Below the pieces are notes generated by a model. That model had not been told where the DNA came from. It did not search any database and saw nothing but the letters and a program-made list of their open reading frames with translations. This document shows positions 42,059 through 51,082 of a stretch of DNA of 64,000 nt, in pieces. How positions within the stretch are numbered: the first letter of the stretch is position 1; the number at the start of each line of letters is the position of its first letter. A program made the translations under genes and the position numbers. Origin of the DNA: Polyangiaceae bacterium (lineage in GTDB: Bacteria > Myxococcota_A > Polyangia > Polyangiales > Polyangiaceae); NCBI GenBank assembly GCA_019637265.1, contig JAHBVY010000003.1, positions 124,001 through 188,000 of the forward strand. Direction: 5' to 3'.

Positions 42059-42952
42059 GTGGCAGCCCGAGTCGTGAGGCGCTATCGAGGCCTCACCGTG
42101 TCCACGCTGGTCTTCGCCACGCTCGCTTCGGCCATCGCCGCACCGGAGCGCCACGTCGATCGCGCGGAGCTCGCGCCGGAGGCTCAGCTCCAGGCGCTGT
42201 GTCAGCTGCTCTCGGCGAGCACCGGGCTCAACGTGATGGCGGAGCTTTTGTCGAGCACCGAGCGGCTCGTGCAGGGCTTCGAGGAGGGCCTCTTCAGCCT
42301 GGCCTGGGCGCCGCCGCTCGTCGCCTTGGAGCTCCAGCAGCGTCGCTTGGCGGAGCCGCTGGTGGTGGTGCAGCGCGGGCAGCGCTTGGGTTACCACGCA
42401 GCGCTTTTTTCGCGCGCGAGCTCGCGGTTCAAGCAGGCGAGCGAGCTGGTGGGGTCACGGGTCGCTTGGGTGAGCCACGACTCGACCAGCGGCTACGTCG
42501 CGCCGCGCTGGCACCTCCGCACATTGGGCATGAACCCTGACGAGATGTTCGCGGAGCAGCGCTTCTACGGTGACCACGACGCGGTGGTGCGCGCGGTGCT
42601 CGAGGGCGAGGCGGACGTCGGGGCGACCCACGTCGGCGTGGATCCGCTCACGGGGCAGCTCGAGAGCGCGCCTTGGCTCAGCTACGTGGGGGCCGAGGCG
42701 GTGCGCGTGTGGTTCTTGATCGGCCCCATCCCGGGGGACGTGGTGGTGTGCGGCGCGGAGGTGCGTCCCACGGTGCGGCAGCGGCTCGCGGCGGTGTTCT
42801 TGGCGTTGCCTCCGGAGGCGCGGCCGCTCGCTGAAGCGGTGTTCCAGGCTCACCAGTTCGATCCCGCGCCGCCAGGTCACCTCGACCTGTTGCGCGGTCT
42901 GTCGAGGTCGCGCGGTCCGTCAGGATCGCAGCGCCCGCCGACCAGCACCTGA
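42059..42952 (+). CDS. PhnD-like phosphate/phosphonate ABC substrate-binding protein
   Basis: 297 residues from GTG 42059, which gives a secretion signal (RRYRGLTVSTLVFATLASAIA). The body matches PhnD/PF12974-type periplasmic binding proteins: GLFSLAWAPPLVALELQQR, PLVVVQRGQRLGYHAALFS, VGSRVAWVSHDSTSGYVAPR, FYGDHDAVVRAVLEGEADVG. No ABC permease or ATPase gene is adjacent, so it may be an orphan binding protein, perhaps feeding a sensor such as the Ser/Thr kinase downstream. Start ATG upstream is out of frame. Confidence 0.8.
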   Translation: MAARVVRRYRGLTVSTLVFATLASAIAAPERHVDRAELAPEAQLQALCQLLSASTGLNVMAELLSSTERLVQGFEEGLFSLAWAPPLVALELQQRRLAEPLVVVQRGQRLGYHAALFSRASSRFKQASELVGSRVAWVSHDSTSGYVAPRWHLRTLGMNPDEMFAEQRFYGDHDAVVRAVLEGEADVGATHVGVDPLTGQLESAPWLSYVGAEAVRVWFLIGPIPGDVVVCGAEVRPTVRQRLAAVFLALPPEARPLAEAVFQAHQFDPAPPGHLDLLRGLSRSRGPSGSQRPPTST

Positions 42953-43065
42953 TCGGCCGGCGAGAGCGGCGCCGCCAGTTGCTCTCGAGGTCGTGCGGTC
43001 GGGCTCGCCAAACCACGTACCAGTGCCCAGCGTTCGGGCGAGGACGGAGCGCCTGCGGAGCGACC

Positions 43066-43094
43066 TTGACCCTAGGCTTCCAGGGGCCCTAGGC
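43066..43094 (+). promoter_or_regulatory. Possible sigma-70-like promoter of the kinase gene
   Basis: TTGACC at 43066 and CTAGGC at 43089 are 17 bp apart, 32 bp before the ATG. The flanking CCTAGG occurs twice, giving local symmetry. The -10 match is weak. Confidence 0.25.
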
Positions 43095-43125
43095 TCAGCG
43101 GAGGGCAGCGGGCCCGAGATTCACC

Positions 43126-44601
43126 ATGGCACAGCAGCAGCAACGCTACCGCGTCGTCCAGAGGATCGCAGCGGGCGGCATGGCGGAGGTTTTCCGCGCC
43201 GAGAGCGCGGGCCTCGAGGGCTTCAAGAAGAAGGTCGCGATCAAGCGCGTTCTCCCGCACCTCTCGGAGAAGAAGCAGTTCATCGGGATGTTCCTGGATG
43301 AGGCGCGCACGTCCGCCCATCTGTCCCACTCGAACTGCGTGCAGGTGTTCGACATCGGCGTCGGCGACAACACCTACTTCATCGTCATGGAGTTCGTCGA
43401 TGGGGCCGACCTCAAGGCCATCATCGAGTACGTGCGGAAGCACCACCGCACCTTCCCGCCGGAGGTCGCGGTCCACATCTGCGTGAAGATCTGTGAGGGC
43501 CTCGCCTACGCGCACGAGGTGAAGGACGACGACGGCCAAGTCATCGGCATCGTCCACCGCGACATGTCCCCGCCGAACGTGCTCGTCACGCGCTACGGCG
43601 AGGTGAAAATCGTGGACTTCGGCCTCGCCAAGGCCAACAGCCAGCTCGAGAAGAGCGAGCCGGGGATCATCAAAGGTAAGTTCAGCTACCTTTCGCCGGA
43701 GGCCGCGCTGGGCCAGCCGGTGGACGCCCGCACCGACATCTTCGCGGTGGGCATCATCCTGTGGGAGATGCTCGCCGGGCGGCGGCTTTTCCTCGGGGAA
43801 ACGGATTTGGAGACGGTGCGCCAGGTGCAAGCGGCGCGCATCCCCAGCGTCCGTGAGCTGAACCCGCAGGTGACGCCGGAGCTCGAGCAGGTCATCCTGA
43901 AGTCGCTCACGCGCGATCCGGGCACGCGCTACCAAACGGCGCGCGACTTCGGGCGCGACTTGAACGACATGCTCTACCGCTCGGAGCGCGCGGTGTCGGC
44001 GTTCGATCTCGCGGAGCTGGTGCAGCGCGTGATCATCGAGCGCGACAGCGAGAAGCAGCAGCGCCCGAAGGACAAGGCCTCCATCATCGGCGAGCTGATC
44101 GATGACGCGCTGTTCGAGTTCACCTCGCTCGATGAGCAGAGCGCCGCGGCGGGTGAAGACCGCGGCTCCGGCAGCGTGGTCGGCGCGGTGCCGCTCAACC
44201 TCGGCTCCTTCGAGAACGTGGGGGACTGGGCTTCAGACTTGGAGGAGGTGGGCGGCTTACCGCCGACCTCGTTTCAAGAGGGCAACCTCGCGGCGCTAGA
44301 GGAGGAGTCCTCGCAGCCGCCGCAGGCGATCCGCGTCACGCCGCCGCCCGCGCCCTCACCCTTCGCCGGGTCATCGCCGCTCGTCGCGCCGTCCGGTCAG
44401 TCCCAGCTGACGGCGCCCGTGAGCGCGCCGTCTCAGGCGCTAGCCGCATCCAGTCAGGCGCTCACGTCCGCGGCTGGAGCGCCGCTGTCAGTGCCCGAGC
44501 CGCCGCGCTCCTCCAAGACGGGCCTCATCGTGATCGTCCTGGTGGTGTTGCTGTTGGGCGTCGGGGCCGGCCTGTACGTGGCGGGCGTCATCCCCGGGTA
44601 G
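43126..44601 (+). CDS. Hanks-type (PknB-like) serine/threonine protein kinase
   Basis: 491 residues. The kinase domain (residues 8-275) is complete: glycine loop IAAGGMAEVF, ATP lysine K40 (VAIKRV), catalytic loop H144-R-D146 with N151 (VHRDMSPPN), D164-F-G (VDFGLAKA) and SPEAALGQP as the APE-type activation-segment end. A Ser/Ala/Pro-rich linker (350-460, repeated SQALAASSQAL) leads to one C-terminal transmembrane helix (GLIVIVLVVLLLGVGAGLYVAG), so it is anchored in the inner membrane with almost no external domain. HRDM rather than HRDL/HRDV is common in myxobacterial kinases. Such kinases regulate growth and development. Confidence 0.95.
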   Translation: MAQQQQRYRVVQRIAAGGMAEVFRAESAGLEGFKKKVAIKRVLPHLSEKKQFIGMFLDEARTSAHLSHSNCVQVFDIGVGDNTYFIVMEFVDGADLKAIIEYVRKHHRTFPPEVAVHICVKICEGLAYAHEVKDDDGQVIGIVHRDMSPPNVLVTRYGEVKIVDFGLAKANSQLEKSEPGIIKGKFSYLSPEAALGQPVDARTDIFAVGIILWEMLAGRRLFLGETDLETVRQVQAARIPSVRELNPQVTPELEQVILKSLTRDPGTRYQTARDFGRDLNDMLYRSERAVSAFDLAELVQRVIIERDSEKQQRPKDKASIIGELIDDALFEFTSLDEQSAAAGEDRGSGSVVGAVPLNLGSFENVGDWASDLEEVGGLPPTSFQEGNLAALEEESSQPPQAIRVTPPPAPSPFAGSSPLVAPSGQSQLTAPVSAPSQALAASSQALTSAAGAPLSVPEPPRSSKTGLIVIVLVVLLLGVGAGLYVAGVIPG

Positions 44602-44636
44602 TTGGGTGGCTGGGCGGCAGCGCCAGCGTCGCGTCC

Positions 44637-44811
44637 GTCAGCTGAGCTGATGGCGCAGTCGGTCTAGCTGGCTGACGCGGGGAGGTGCGGCAAACACCGC
44701 CCTGCGCGATCCGTTCGACAGGTGCGCAGGGATTTTGGGGGTTTGCCAGTTCTGCGCCGCGCGGCTGGGCGCTGCGAGCAGCGCCCCTGCGGTACCGTCA
44801 GGGGAGCTGAC
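44637..44811. repeat. GTCAG-N5-CTGAC palindromes and a G-tract after the kinase gene
   Basis: GTCAG-GGGAG-CTGAC at 44797-44811 is perfect; GTCAG-CTGAG-CTGAT at 44637-44651 is degenerate by one base. Between them TTTTGGGGGTTTGCC (44733-44747) resembles the G-tract ends of family B elements. The gap (44602-44828) holds no gene. Confidence 0.6.
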
Positions 44812-44828
44812 TGCGCGGCCTAGATGAC

Positions 44829-45554
44829 TCAGTCCTCCGACTCGTCGTCCTCCGACTCGTCGTCGTCATCGTCGTCATCGTCGTCATCCTCATCGTCGAG
44901 GTCTTCTTCTTCCTCCTCGATCTCCTCCTCCGGCGCCTCACCGCGCTCGCGACGGAGCTCCGCGTTGCGCTCGCGCGCGGCGCGCTCCGCCTGCACGCGC
45001 TGCATCACGGCGGGCTTCGGCGCCACGATGAGCACCATGGTGCGCCCCTCCATCGCGGGCATCTGCTCCACGGTGGTGAGATCTTCCAGGCCTTGGAGCA
45101 GCCAGTCGAGCTGCATCTTGGCGCGCTCCGGGTGCGTGATTTCGCGGCCGCGGAAGCGCACCGTGAACTTCACCTTGTTCCCCGACTCGAGGAACTTGCG
45201 CGCCGCGCGGAGCTTCACGTTGAGGTCGTGATCGTCGGTCTTGGGGCGGAGCTTCAGCTCCTTCACCTCGACCACCGTCTGGCGGCGCTTGGCGTCGCTG
45301 GCCCGCTTCTTCTCCTCGTACTTGTACTTGCCGAAGTCGAGGATTTTACAGACGGGCGGCATGCTCTTGGGGTTCACCTCGACCAAGTCGAGGCCCTCCT
45401 CACGAGCGCGCCGGAGCGCCTCTTGGGTCGTCATCACCCCGAGCATCGAGCCATCCGCAGCGACCACGCGCACCTCCGGCACCCGGATGCGGTGGTTGAT
45501 GCGGATCTGCGGCCCGCGCGGCTCCGCCCGGTGGAAACGTCGCCTCATCGCCAT
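44829..45554 (-). CDS. infC: Translation initiation factor IF-3 with long acidic C-terminal tail
   Basis: Binds the 30S subunit and proofreads start codons. 241 residues. The N-domain (IRINHRIRVPEVRVVAADGS, EALRRAREEGLDLVEVNP) and C-domain (KFTVRFRGREITHPERAKMQ) are fully conserved up to residue ~190; beyond this is an extension of about 45 residues, Glu-rich then almost pure Asp (EEEIEEEEEDLDDEDDDDD). Myxococcus xanthus IF3 (Dsg) also has a C-terminal extension, tied to growth and development. ATG 45554 is used; E. coli uses a rare AUU but none is in frame here. Order thrS-infC is kept on the minus strand, yet rpmI and rplT do not follow. Confidence 0.96.
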   Translation of the reverse strand: MAMRRRFHRAEPRGPQIRINHRIRVPEVRVVAADGSMLGVMTTQEALRRAREEGLDLVEVNPKSMPPVCKILDFGKYKYEEKKRASDAKRRQTVVEVKELKLRPKTDDHDLNVKLRAARKFLESGNKVKFTVRFRGREITHPERAKMQLDWLLQGLEDLTTVEQMPAMEGRTMVLIVAPKPAVMQRVQAERAARERNAELRRERGEAPEEEIEEEEEDLDDEDDDDDDDDDDESEDDESED

Positions 45555-45753
45555 CGATCTGCTCTACCTCTGTTCATGCGTTCCCTTTGTCTGAGGCTGC
45601 GGCGCCGCCGCAGCTCGTAGCCTGTTTCACTGCCCATCCAGGCAGGTGTTGCCGCGCGGGAATCCACCCCACGCGACGCGCGCAGCGCCAGCCCCGCTGA
45701 AGGCTCCGCCGCGCCTGGCACCTCGCAGCTCCCGTCGCCCAAGCCATGGCAGC

Positions 45754-47751
45754 TCACGAGCGCGCGCCCGCTGCGGCTCCACTGGCTGACGGCGCGCCAG
45801 CCACCGGCGGGCGCCCCTCCGCCACCAGCCGCTCGATCAAGTCAGCGACACTGACCGATCCGAGATCGCCCTCCCCGGAGCGCAGCGCCACGCTCTGCTG
45901 CTCCACCTCTTGATCGCCGATCACGGCGAGGTAAGGCAGCCTGAGGTTACGCCCGTTGCGGATCTTGGCGCCCAGCTTGTCCGAGCTGTCGTCCACCAGC
46001 ACGCGAACCCCGGCGTCACGCAGCTTCTGAGCGAGCTCGGCCGCGAACGGCGCCTGGCGCTCGCTCACCGTGAGCAGGCTGATCTGCTCGGGGGCGAGCC
46101 ACATGGGGAACTTGCCCGAGCAGTGCTCGATGTACACCCCAAGGAAGCGCTCCACGGAGCCGAGGATGGCGCGGTGGAGCATCACCGGCCGATTCGCCTG
46201 GCCCTGAGCGTCCACGTACTCGAGCCCGAAGCGCTCCGGCAGCGCGTAATCCACCTGGACGGTGCCGAGCTGCCAGTCGCGGCCCAGCGCGTCCGTCACG
46301 TGGAACTCCAGCTTGGGCCCGTAGAAGGCGCCTTCTCCCGGCAAGAGCTCGTAAGGGGTGCCCGACTCCTTGAGCACCGCCTCCAGCGCTTGCTCCGCGG
46401 CGTCCCACATGGCCTCGGTGCCCAGGCGCTTCTCCGGGCGGAGCGCCAGCTTCACCCGCACGTCCTTGAACTCGAAGGCGCGGTACACCTCGAACAGCAG
46501 CTCGTTGAAGCTGCGCATTTCCTCGTGGATTTGCTCCGGGGTGCAGAAGATGTGCGCGTCGTCTTGGCAGAAGCTGCGCACCCGAGCCAGGCCATGGAGC
46601 GAGCCGCCGCGCTCGTAGCGGTGCAGCCGCCCGAAGTCCGCGATGCGCCACGGCAGCTCGCGGTAGCTGCGGCGCCGCTGCCCGAAGATCAGGCAGTGGC
46701 TGGGGCAGTTCATCGGCTTCTGAGAGAGGTTCTCCAGCGCGGGGTGGGAGCAGGAGGGCTCCTGCTGCGCGATCTCGTCGAGCGTCTCCGCGGTCACCGG
46801 GAGATACATGTTCTCCCGGTAGTTCTGCAGGTGACCGCTGGTCTCGAACAGGCGCTTGTCGAAGATTTGCGGGGTGATGACCTCTTCGTAGCCGTAGCGC
46901 ACGTACAGGCTGCGGATGTAGTCCACCAAGCGCCGGTACACGCTGGCGCCGCGCGGCAAGAAGAACGGCATCGCCGGCGCGTACTCGTGGAACCAGAATA
47001 GCTCGAGCTCCTTACCGAGCTTGCGGTGGTCGCGCCGCTTCGCCTCTTCTTGCTGCTCGAGGTAGCGGTCCAGCTCCTCTTGAGTGCGGAACGCGGTGCC
47101 GTAAATGCGCTGCAGCATCGGCCGCGTCTCGTCGCCGCGCCAGTATGCCCCCGCCACGCTGGTCAGCTTCACCACGCCCAAGTCGGCGGTGGACGGCACG
47201 TGCGGCCCGGAGCACAAGTCAAACCAGCTGCCTTCTTGCCGCCCAGGGCTCGCGTGGCGGTAGAGCGAGATCTCGGCGTCCGCCGCGAAGCCCTCGATCA
47301 GCTCCACCTTGTAGGTCTCGCCCATCGAGCGGAACAGCTCGATGGCGGCCTCCCGGCTCACCACCTCACGCACGAACGGCCGCTTGGCGTTCATGATCCG
47401 CCGCATCTCCTTCTCAATGCGCTGCAGATCTTTGTCGGTGAAGGGGCCGTCCGGCCGATCGAAATCGTAGTAAAAGCCGCTCTGGATCGCCGGCCCGATG
47501 GTGACCTGAGTGCCGGGGAACAGGCGCTGCACGGCGTCCGCCATCACGTGCGCCGTGGAGTGACGGATCACCTCCAGCGCCTCCGGGCTGTCACGACGAA
47601 TGACGCTGAGCTCACTGGGCTCGGCGCTGATCGGCGTGTGCAGATCGACGATGCGATCGCCGATTTTTACCGCGATGACGTCTGCGTCCAGAGGCTCGAG
47701 AGTGCCAGTGCCGAGGAGCTCACGCGCGGTCTGACGCGCGGGCTCGGTCAT
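45754..47751 (-). CDS. thrS: Threonine--tRNA ligase
   Basis: Class II synthetase charging tRNA-Thr; 665 residues. The N-terminal TGS-like segment, the editing domain with HSTAHVMADAVQRLFPG and CSGPHVPSTADLG, the catalytic core (SQKPMNCPSHCLIFGQRRRS with a zinc Cys, LHRYERGGSLHGLARVRSF with zinc His, EHCSGKFPMWLAPEQ) and the anticodon-binding domain (RVLVDDSSDKLGAKIRNG) are all present. The C-terminal 20 residues are Ala/Gly/Pro rich. Located upstream of infC by 199 bp. A tRNA-Val gene sits 142 bp before its start on the same strand. Confidence 0.97.
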   Translation of the reverse strand: MTEPARQTARELLGTGTLEPLDADVIAVKIGDRIVDLHTPISAEPSELSVIRRDSPEALEVIRHSTAHVMADAVQRLFPGTQVTIGPAIQSGFYYDFDRPDGPFTDKDLQRIEKEMRRIMNAKRPFVREVVSREAAIELFRSMGETYKVELIEGFAADAEISLYRHASPGRQEGSWFDLCSGPHVPSTADLGVVKLTSVAGAYWRGDETRPMLQRIYGTAFRTQEELDRYLEQQEEAKRRDHRKLGKELELFWFHEYAPAMPFFLPRGASVYRRLVDYIRSLYVRYGYEEVITPQIFDKRLFETSGHLQNYRENMYLPVTAETLDEIAQQEPSCSHPALENLSQKPMNCPSHCLIFGQRRRSYRELPWRIADFGRLHRYERGGSLHGLARVRSFCQDDAHIFCTPEQIHEEMRSFNELLFEVYRAFEFKDVRVKLALRPEKRLGTEAMWDAAEQALEAVLKESGTPYELLPGEGAFYGPKLEFHVTDALGRDWQLGTVQVDYALPERFGLEYVDAQGQANRPVMLHRAILGSVERFLGVYIEHCSGKFPMWLAPEQISLLTVSERQAPFAAELAQKLRDAGVRVLVDDSSDKLGAKIRNGRNLRLPYLAVIGDQEVEQQSVALRSGEGDLGSVSVADLIERLVAEGRPPVAGAPSASGAAAGARS

Positions 47752-47893
47752 AGTCCCCGACGCCCCAACGCCCCCGACGAGGGGAGCCCCGCGCTCGCAG
47801 AGGACTGGGCATGCCGCGACGATGGACAGCCGGGCTGATGCGATGCTCTACTCCGCTGCGCCTCACCCTGCGTTGGGTGGGCCGCTTGCGCAG

Positions 47894-47965
47894 TAGGCGC
47901 GGGCAGGATTGAACTGCCGACCCCTACAGTGTCAATGTAGTGCTCTACCACTGAGCTACGCGCCT
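47894..47965 (-). tRNA. tRNA-Val (anticodon GAC), CCA not encoded
   Basis: Minus-strand cloverleaf: acceptor AGGCGCG/CGCGCCT, D arm GCTC-AGTGGTA-GAGC, anticodon arm CTACA-TTGACAC-TGTAG, T arm GGCAG-TTCAATC-CTGCC and discriminator A. The 3' flank is ACTGC, so CCA must be added post-transcriptionally, unlike tRNA-Ala above. The anticodon GAC reads GUC/GUU. Confidence 0.95.
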
Positions 47966-48159
47966 GAATAACGAACGGTGAGGGTGAAGGTCCATCGCTT
48001 CGGGCGCGAGCTGGCGCCTCGATCCCAGACCCACCAAGCGGCTGACCGCGCAGGTCGGGGCGCGATAAATGTCACCCGTGTGGTGGGGTGTCAAGCTGGA
48101 TTGCTCAAGGTTCACGCGGGGCTCGGGGCCGGGTCGGTTCCTTGCGCGGTGTAGTTTTT

Positions 48160-48202
48160 GGGGGTTTGGCGAGGTGGCGCGCTGACGTTCAGGCAAACCC
48201 CC
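48160..48202. repeat. Inverted G-tract hairpin element
   Basis: GGGGGTTTG (48160-48168) is perfectly inverted as CAAACCCCC (48194-48202) with a 25-base loop. The loop contains CTGACGTTCAG. Same end sequences as the family B elements, but without their GGTGCCGTCC core. Confidence 0.5.
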
Positions 48203-48354
48203 CCTCCCTACTGACCAGGTGTCACGGAGTGCAGTGGGCGCTGCCCACCGGCTTCCATCTCGAGCCCGCCGAGCTCCAGTAGGTGGTGACCTGCGTGGTG
48301 GCGTGCGGTGGCAGAGCGTCCGAAGAACCGCCAGCGAGCGCGCCGGGCAGCCGC

Positions 48355-48383
48355 TTGCGTGCCCTGGGAATCCTCGGTATAGG
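48355..48383 (+). promoter_or_regulatory. Predicted sigma-70-type promoter for yajC-secDF
   Basis: TTGCGT (48355-48360) and TATAGG (48378-48383) are separated by exactly 17 bp and end 24 bp before the yajC GTG, which has its own AAGGAG. Good match for a housekeeping promoter in a GC-rich genome. Confidence 0.5.
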
Positions 48384-48407
48384 CCCCACCCCTTTTAAGG
48401 AGCTCAC

Positions 48408-48878
48408 GTGAATTTGCTGGCGTTCGCATCTCAAGCCCAAGGTACTCCACCGGCCCGTCCTGCGGCCCCTGGAGCGCCGGCTCCCGCTGCGCCCGCCGCG
48501 CCTGCCGCCGCTGGCACTGAGGCCGCGCCGCCCCAAGGCCCCCCGCCGGAGCCCCCGGGCCTGTTCTCGATGGCGCCGATGCTGCTGCTCATGGTGGCGC
48601 TGTTCGGCTTCATGTGGTGGACGAACCGCAGCCAAGAGAAGAAGAAGCAGGCGATGCTCTCGGAGCTCAAGAAGGGGGACCGCGTCATCACCCAGAGCGG
48701 GCTGATGGGGAAGCTGATCGAGCGGACGGACCGCTTCGCCACGGTGGAGGTCGCTCCGGGCGTGAAGGTCAAGATGTTGGCCTCGGCGCTGGCGGGGAAA
48801 GATCACACGGACAGCCAAGGCGACAGCAAGGACGCGAAGGACGCCAAGGAAGCGAAGTCGGGGAAGGACGCCAACTAG
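48408..48878 (+). CDS. yajC: Preprotein translocase subunit YajC
   Basis: Small inner-membrane partner of SecDF. 156 residues from GTG 48408 (AAGGAGCTCAC upstream). An unusually long Pro/Ala N-terminus (residues 10-50) precedes the single membrane helix (SMAPMLLLMVALFGFMWW), then the conserved QEKKKQAMLSELKKGDRVI and SGLMGKLIERTDRFATVEV, and a Lys/Asp/Ala-rich tail. E. coli YajC is about 110 residues, so both ends are extended. First gene of yajC-secD-secF. Confidence 0.93.
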   Translation: MNLLAFASQAQGTPPARPAAPGAPAPAAPAAPAAAGTEAAPPQGPPPEPPGLFSMAPMLLLMVALFGFMWWTNRSQEKKKQAMLSELKKGDRVITQSGLMGKLIERTDRFATVEVAPGVKVKMLASALAGKDHTDSQGDSKDAKDAKEAKSGKDAN

Positions 48879-48973
48879 GCGCCCGGAGGCTGTTCAGGCA
48901 GCCTGACGACGCGCCAGGTGCGATTCGCCAAGCGGCAGCCGCTTCGTGAAGGTTCGGTAGTAAGGAGCCGAGA

Positions 48974-51079
48974 GTGGTTAACACGGTCTTGCAGTATGTG
49001 TTCGGGGGCGCGGCCCTGGCGCTCGGTGCGCTGGGGTACTTCCGCCCCACGCACCGCACGTCCCAGTGGGCAGGTGCCCTGGCGGCCGCCGGGGCTGGAG
49101 GCGCCGCTTATTACGACGCGTTCTGGCCCATGGTGCTGCTCGGTTTGACCGCGCTCTGGTGCCTGTTTTTAGGGGTGAACTGGGTGACCCCGGGCTGGCG
49201 CGGGCGCTTCGGCTTGGTGGCTGGCGTGACCTTGGTCGCCCTCTTGGTGCTGCTCCCCAGCATGGAGAGCATGTCCGGCGGCGTCGTGAAGTGCCCGACC
49301 TACATCAAGGAGCGGATGGGGTTCCGCTTGGTGGCGGGGCTCGATCTGCGGGGTGGGCTCCGGCTCGTCTACACGGTGGAGGTGGCGGAGGCCATCCGCG
49401 ACAAGCGCGACGCCTACTTCGAGGACATGGAGACGGAGCTCGCGCGCGCCTTCGAGCTGCACTCGGGGGAAGATCGCCCGACTGACGAGGTGTACAACAA
49501 GCTCCGCGAGAAGGTGACCATCACCGCGCCGCGCGACGAGTCGAACCGCATCGACATCGAGTTCAAGAACCCGGCGGACGAGGCGAAGTTTGACAAGCGC
49601 TTCCAAGACCGTTTCCGTGGGGAGCTAGACTTCGCGCACGAGGTGGGCAGCGGCAAGGTGCGCTACTTCATCCGGGAGGCGGCGGAGTCCGACATCCGCG
49701 AGCGCGCCACCCTGCAGGCCAAGGAGATCATCCTGCGCCGCGTGGATGAGCTCGGCCTGCGTGAGGCCTCGGTGTCCACGCGCGGCGAGGACGTCATCGT
49801 GGAGGTGCCGGGCGAGGACGAGGCCAGCTTCCAGCAGATCCGCGACATCATCAGCCAGACGGCGCGCCTCGAGTTCAAGCTGAACGACGACGAGAACAAG
49901 TTCTTCGAGCAGCTCTCGAAGGACCTTCAGGGGACCTCACTACCGTCCGGCATCAGCTTCCAGAGCGAGTCGGTGAGCCTGGGGCAGGACGCGGACGAGG
50001 AGCCCATCGTCGGGGTGTTCCACTTCGCGGTCATCACCAACCAGGACGGTGAGAGCTCGGAGGCCTCGCTGAAGCGCTTCCGTGAGTGGACCGAGACGCT
50101 GAACGTGCCGCCGGGGCGCGAAATCGGCTTCGAGAAGCTCACCACGATGGACGCCTCCACGCGCAAGGAGACAGACCAAGGCTGGCGCACCTACGTGCTC
50201 AAGTCGCGCGCGGAGATCACCGGCGACATGATCCGCGACGCCCAGGCGCAGCCTCAGAGCCAGCAGGGCTCACTGGGCGGCTGGCTCGTGGCCCTGACCT
50301 TCACCGAGCGCGGCGGCTCTATCTTCGAGCGCATCACGGGGGACAACGTCAAGCGGCGCTTCTCCATCATCTTGGATGACAAGGTGGAGAGCTCGCCGGT
50401 GATCCAGGGGCGGATCCCCGGTGGGCACGCCACCATCACGATGGGCTCAGGGGACGCTCAGGTGCAGCTCCAGCGCTCGCGCAACTTGGAGATGGTGCTG
50501 CGCTCCGGCGCGCTGCCCGCGCCTATTTCGCTCTCGAACGAGCAGCACATCGGGCCCTCCTTGGGGCGCGACTCGATCAAGCTGGCGCTCGAGGGCGCGC
50601 TCGGTGGCTCGGTCCTCGTGATCGCGTTCATGATGCTCTACTACCGCGGCGGCGGGCTCATCGCGAACCTGGGCGTCGCGGTGAACCTGCTCCTCCAGCT
50701 GGCGGTGCTCGCCTCCTTCGGGGCCTCCATGACCTTGCCGGGCATCGCGGGGCTCGCGCTCACGGTGGGCATGAGCACCGACTCGAACGTGCTCATCAAT
50801 GAACGCATACGCGAGGAGCAGCTGGAGGGGAGGAGCCCGCGCGCGGCGGTGGAGCTCGGCTTCAACCGGGCGCTCTCCGCGATCATCGACGGGCACATCA
50901 CCACGCTGATCGCCGCGGTGATCCTCGCGCAGTACGGCACCGGGCCCATCAAGGGTTTTGCCATCACCCTCATCGTGGGCACCATCACCAGCATCTTCAG
51001 CGGTGTGGTGGTCTCCCGCGTCCTCTTCGACCTCTGGGTCCACGGCAAGGGCCGTGACGCCAAACTGAACGTGGGCTGA
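48974..51079 (+). CDS. secD: Protein translocase subunit SecD
   Basis: Inner-membrane RND-like component that uses proton motive force to pull preproteins out of SecYEG. 701 residues from GTG 48974 with AAGGAG upstream. Three to four extra N-terminal hydrophobic segments (to residue ~100) replace the usual single helix; then the D1 motif GLDLRGGLRLVY, the large periplasmic domain, and the five C-terminal helices. The D4/D5 loop reads GMSTDSNVLINERIREE; most SecD have GMAVDANVLIFERI, so Ala-to-Ser and Phe-to-Asn changes are notable but the key Asp remains. secF begins 3 bp after the stop. Confidence 0.95.
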   Translation: MVNTVLQYVFGGAALALGALGYFRPTHRTSQWAGALAAAGAGGAAYYDAFWPMVLLGLTALWCLFLGVNWVTPGWRGRFGLVAGVTLVALLVLLPSMESMSGGVVKCPTYIKERMGFRLVAGLDLRGGLRLVYTVEVAEAIRDKRDAYFEDMETELARAFELHSGEDRPTDEVYNKLREKVTITAPRDESNRIDIEFKNPADEAKFDKRFQDRFRGELDFAHEVGSGKVRYFIREAAESDIRERATLQAKEIILRRVDELGLREASVSTRGEDVIVEVPGEDEASFQQIRDIISQTARLEFKLNDDENKFFEQLSKDLQGTSLPSGISFQSESVSLGQDADEEPIVGVFHFAVITNQDGESSEASLKRFREWTETLNVPPGREIGFEKLTTMDASTRKETDQGWRTYVLKSRAEITGDMIRDAQAQPQSQQGSLGGWLVALTFTERGGSIFERITGDNVKRRFSIILDDKVESSPVIQGRIPGGHATITMGSGDAQVQLQRSRNLEMVLRSGALPAPISLSNEQHIGPSLGRDSIKLALEGALGGSVLVIAFMMLYYRGGGLIANLGVAVNLLLQLAVLASFGASMTLPGIAGLALTVGMSTDSNVLINERIREEQLEGRSPRAAVELGFNRALSAIIDGHITTLIAAVILAQYGTGPIKGFAITLIVGTITSIFSGVVVSRVLFDLWVHGKGRDAKLNVG

Positions 51080-51082
51080 GCG

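Larger units (their letters stand above)
47966..48407. other. Intergenic region before yajC
   Basis: 442 bp without a supported gene. It contains an inverted G-tract pair (48160-48202) and a good yajC promoter (48355-48383). An approximately 100-bp stretch after tRNA-Val shows nothing identifiable. Confidence 0.55.

Noticed and set aside
44829..44980. Frameshift producing the poly-Asp end of infC
   Set aside because: The acidic codons are in frame with the C-domain and mixed GAC/GAT/GAG/GAA, and acidic C-terminal tails are plausible.
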